A stretch of DNA of 64,000 nucleotides from Caballeronia sp. SEWSISQ10-4 2 (GTDB lineage Bacteria > Pseudomonadota > Gammaproteobacteria > Burkholderiales > Burkholderiaceae), in the NCBI RefSeq assembly GCF_030464885.1, contig NZ_JALPRJ010000011.1, positions 1 to 64,000 on the forward strand. Direction: 5' to 3'. The notes under the pieces were generated by a model that saw nothing but the letters and a program-made list of their open reading frames with translations, did no database searches and was not told where the DNA came from. Positions 63,713 through 64,000 of this stretch are shown here, one piece after another. Made by a program: the position numbers and the translations under genes. The stretch's first letter is position 1; each line of letters begins with the position of its first letter.

Positions 63713-64000
63713 TATGGTTTCCTTAAGAGTGGTTGCCCGCACTATGCCATGTGCTCTCTGATTTCGGAAGCGGCTAATAGCGCCACAATATTTAAGGCGC
63801 GCAGGGCTTAATACACTTTGTTTCATTCCATGACAAACGACCAAGCTTTACCCCTAGCGCGTTGAATGCTTGGGCATCGATTCGCTCAGCTTGCGGCGTA
63901 TTCAAATAGAGGGAATGCAGGTGTTGCCGCTCTTCGCCGAGTTATTCAATGACACGAGACCGATGACGGTTAACCCTCGTTTGTGAACGTGCAGGATACC
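63713..64000. other. Upstream region of the H-NS gene to window end
   Basis: This stretch contains the promoter region of the minus-strand H-NS gene and no visible gene. The window ends here. Confidence 0.4.

Overview
The window looks like a piece of a Burkholderia-sensu-lato chromosome, most like Paraburkholderia or Caballeronia. The support is the GC-rich, strongly GC3-biased coding, the order of the housekeeping genes (folate ligase, lytic transglycosylase, cca, ttcA, glmU, glmS), a DUF2968 protein, an H-NS-type protein with the 'YRNPKTGATWSG' core, and an ArgP regulator. Species cannot be read from the sequence. No complete tRNA, rRNA, CRISPR array or intact insertion sequence was seen.

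Region 1 (about 0-13 kb) is compact housekeeping DNA: 5-formyl-THF cyclo-ligase; a soluble-lytic-transglycosylase-like lipoprotein; an NDUFA9-like protein; a glutathione transferase overlapping cca; DUF2905; a MidA/NDUFAF7-like methyltransferase; a divergent pterin-reductase-like SDR with folB and ttcA; then glmU and glmS, which supply UDP-GlcNAc.

Region 2 (about 13-45 kb) is accessory and mosaic. It holds (a) a three-gene cluster of an animal-type haem peroxidase, a small membrane protein and a PQQ-fold beta-propeller; (b) debris of a type VI secretion locus (GAD-like immunity fragment and decayed tssF); (c) a MerR regulator divergent from a CDF metal transporter, with a textbook MerR-type promoter; (d) a TetR regulator with twin palindromic operators facing a frameshifted SDR, an F420-reductase-like protein and an epoxide hydrolase, followed by a small membrane protein resembling styrene-oxide isomerase; (e) a pyk-TSUP-AEC operon whose pyruvate kinase has lysine at the position that marks K+-independent enzymes; (f) a DUF2968 protein and an MreB paralogue; (g) an RpiR regulator with a palindromic ACAACATATGTTGT site shared by an aminotransferase/carboxymuconolactone-decarboxylase operon and an orphan amino-acid-binding protein; (h) a beta-propeller/MFS/amidohydrolase operon; (i) two dehydrogenases beside a truncated dhaK; and (j) argP divergent from a class I/II aminotransferase.

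Region 3 (about 45-64 kb) begins with small envelope proteins and several decayed genes: an autotransporter with three separate lesions, a secreted protein cut by an in-frame amber codon, and a DUF2252 remnant. cspA and aqpZ lie among them. It continues into an intact Cu(I)/Ag(I) efflux operon (metal-binding leader protein, cusC, cusB with a fused CusF domain, cusA with all three transport methionines, cusF) and an EamA transporter with a histidine-rich tail. It ends with two glycine-rich exported proteins and an H-NS protein fused to an AT-hook and a histone-H1-like tail.
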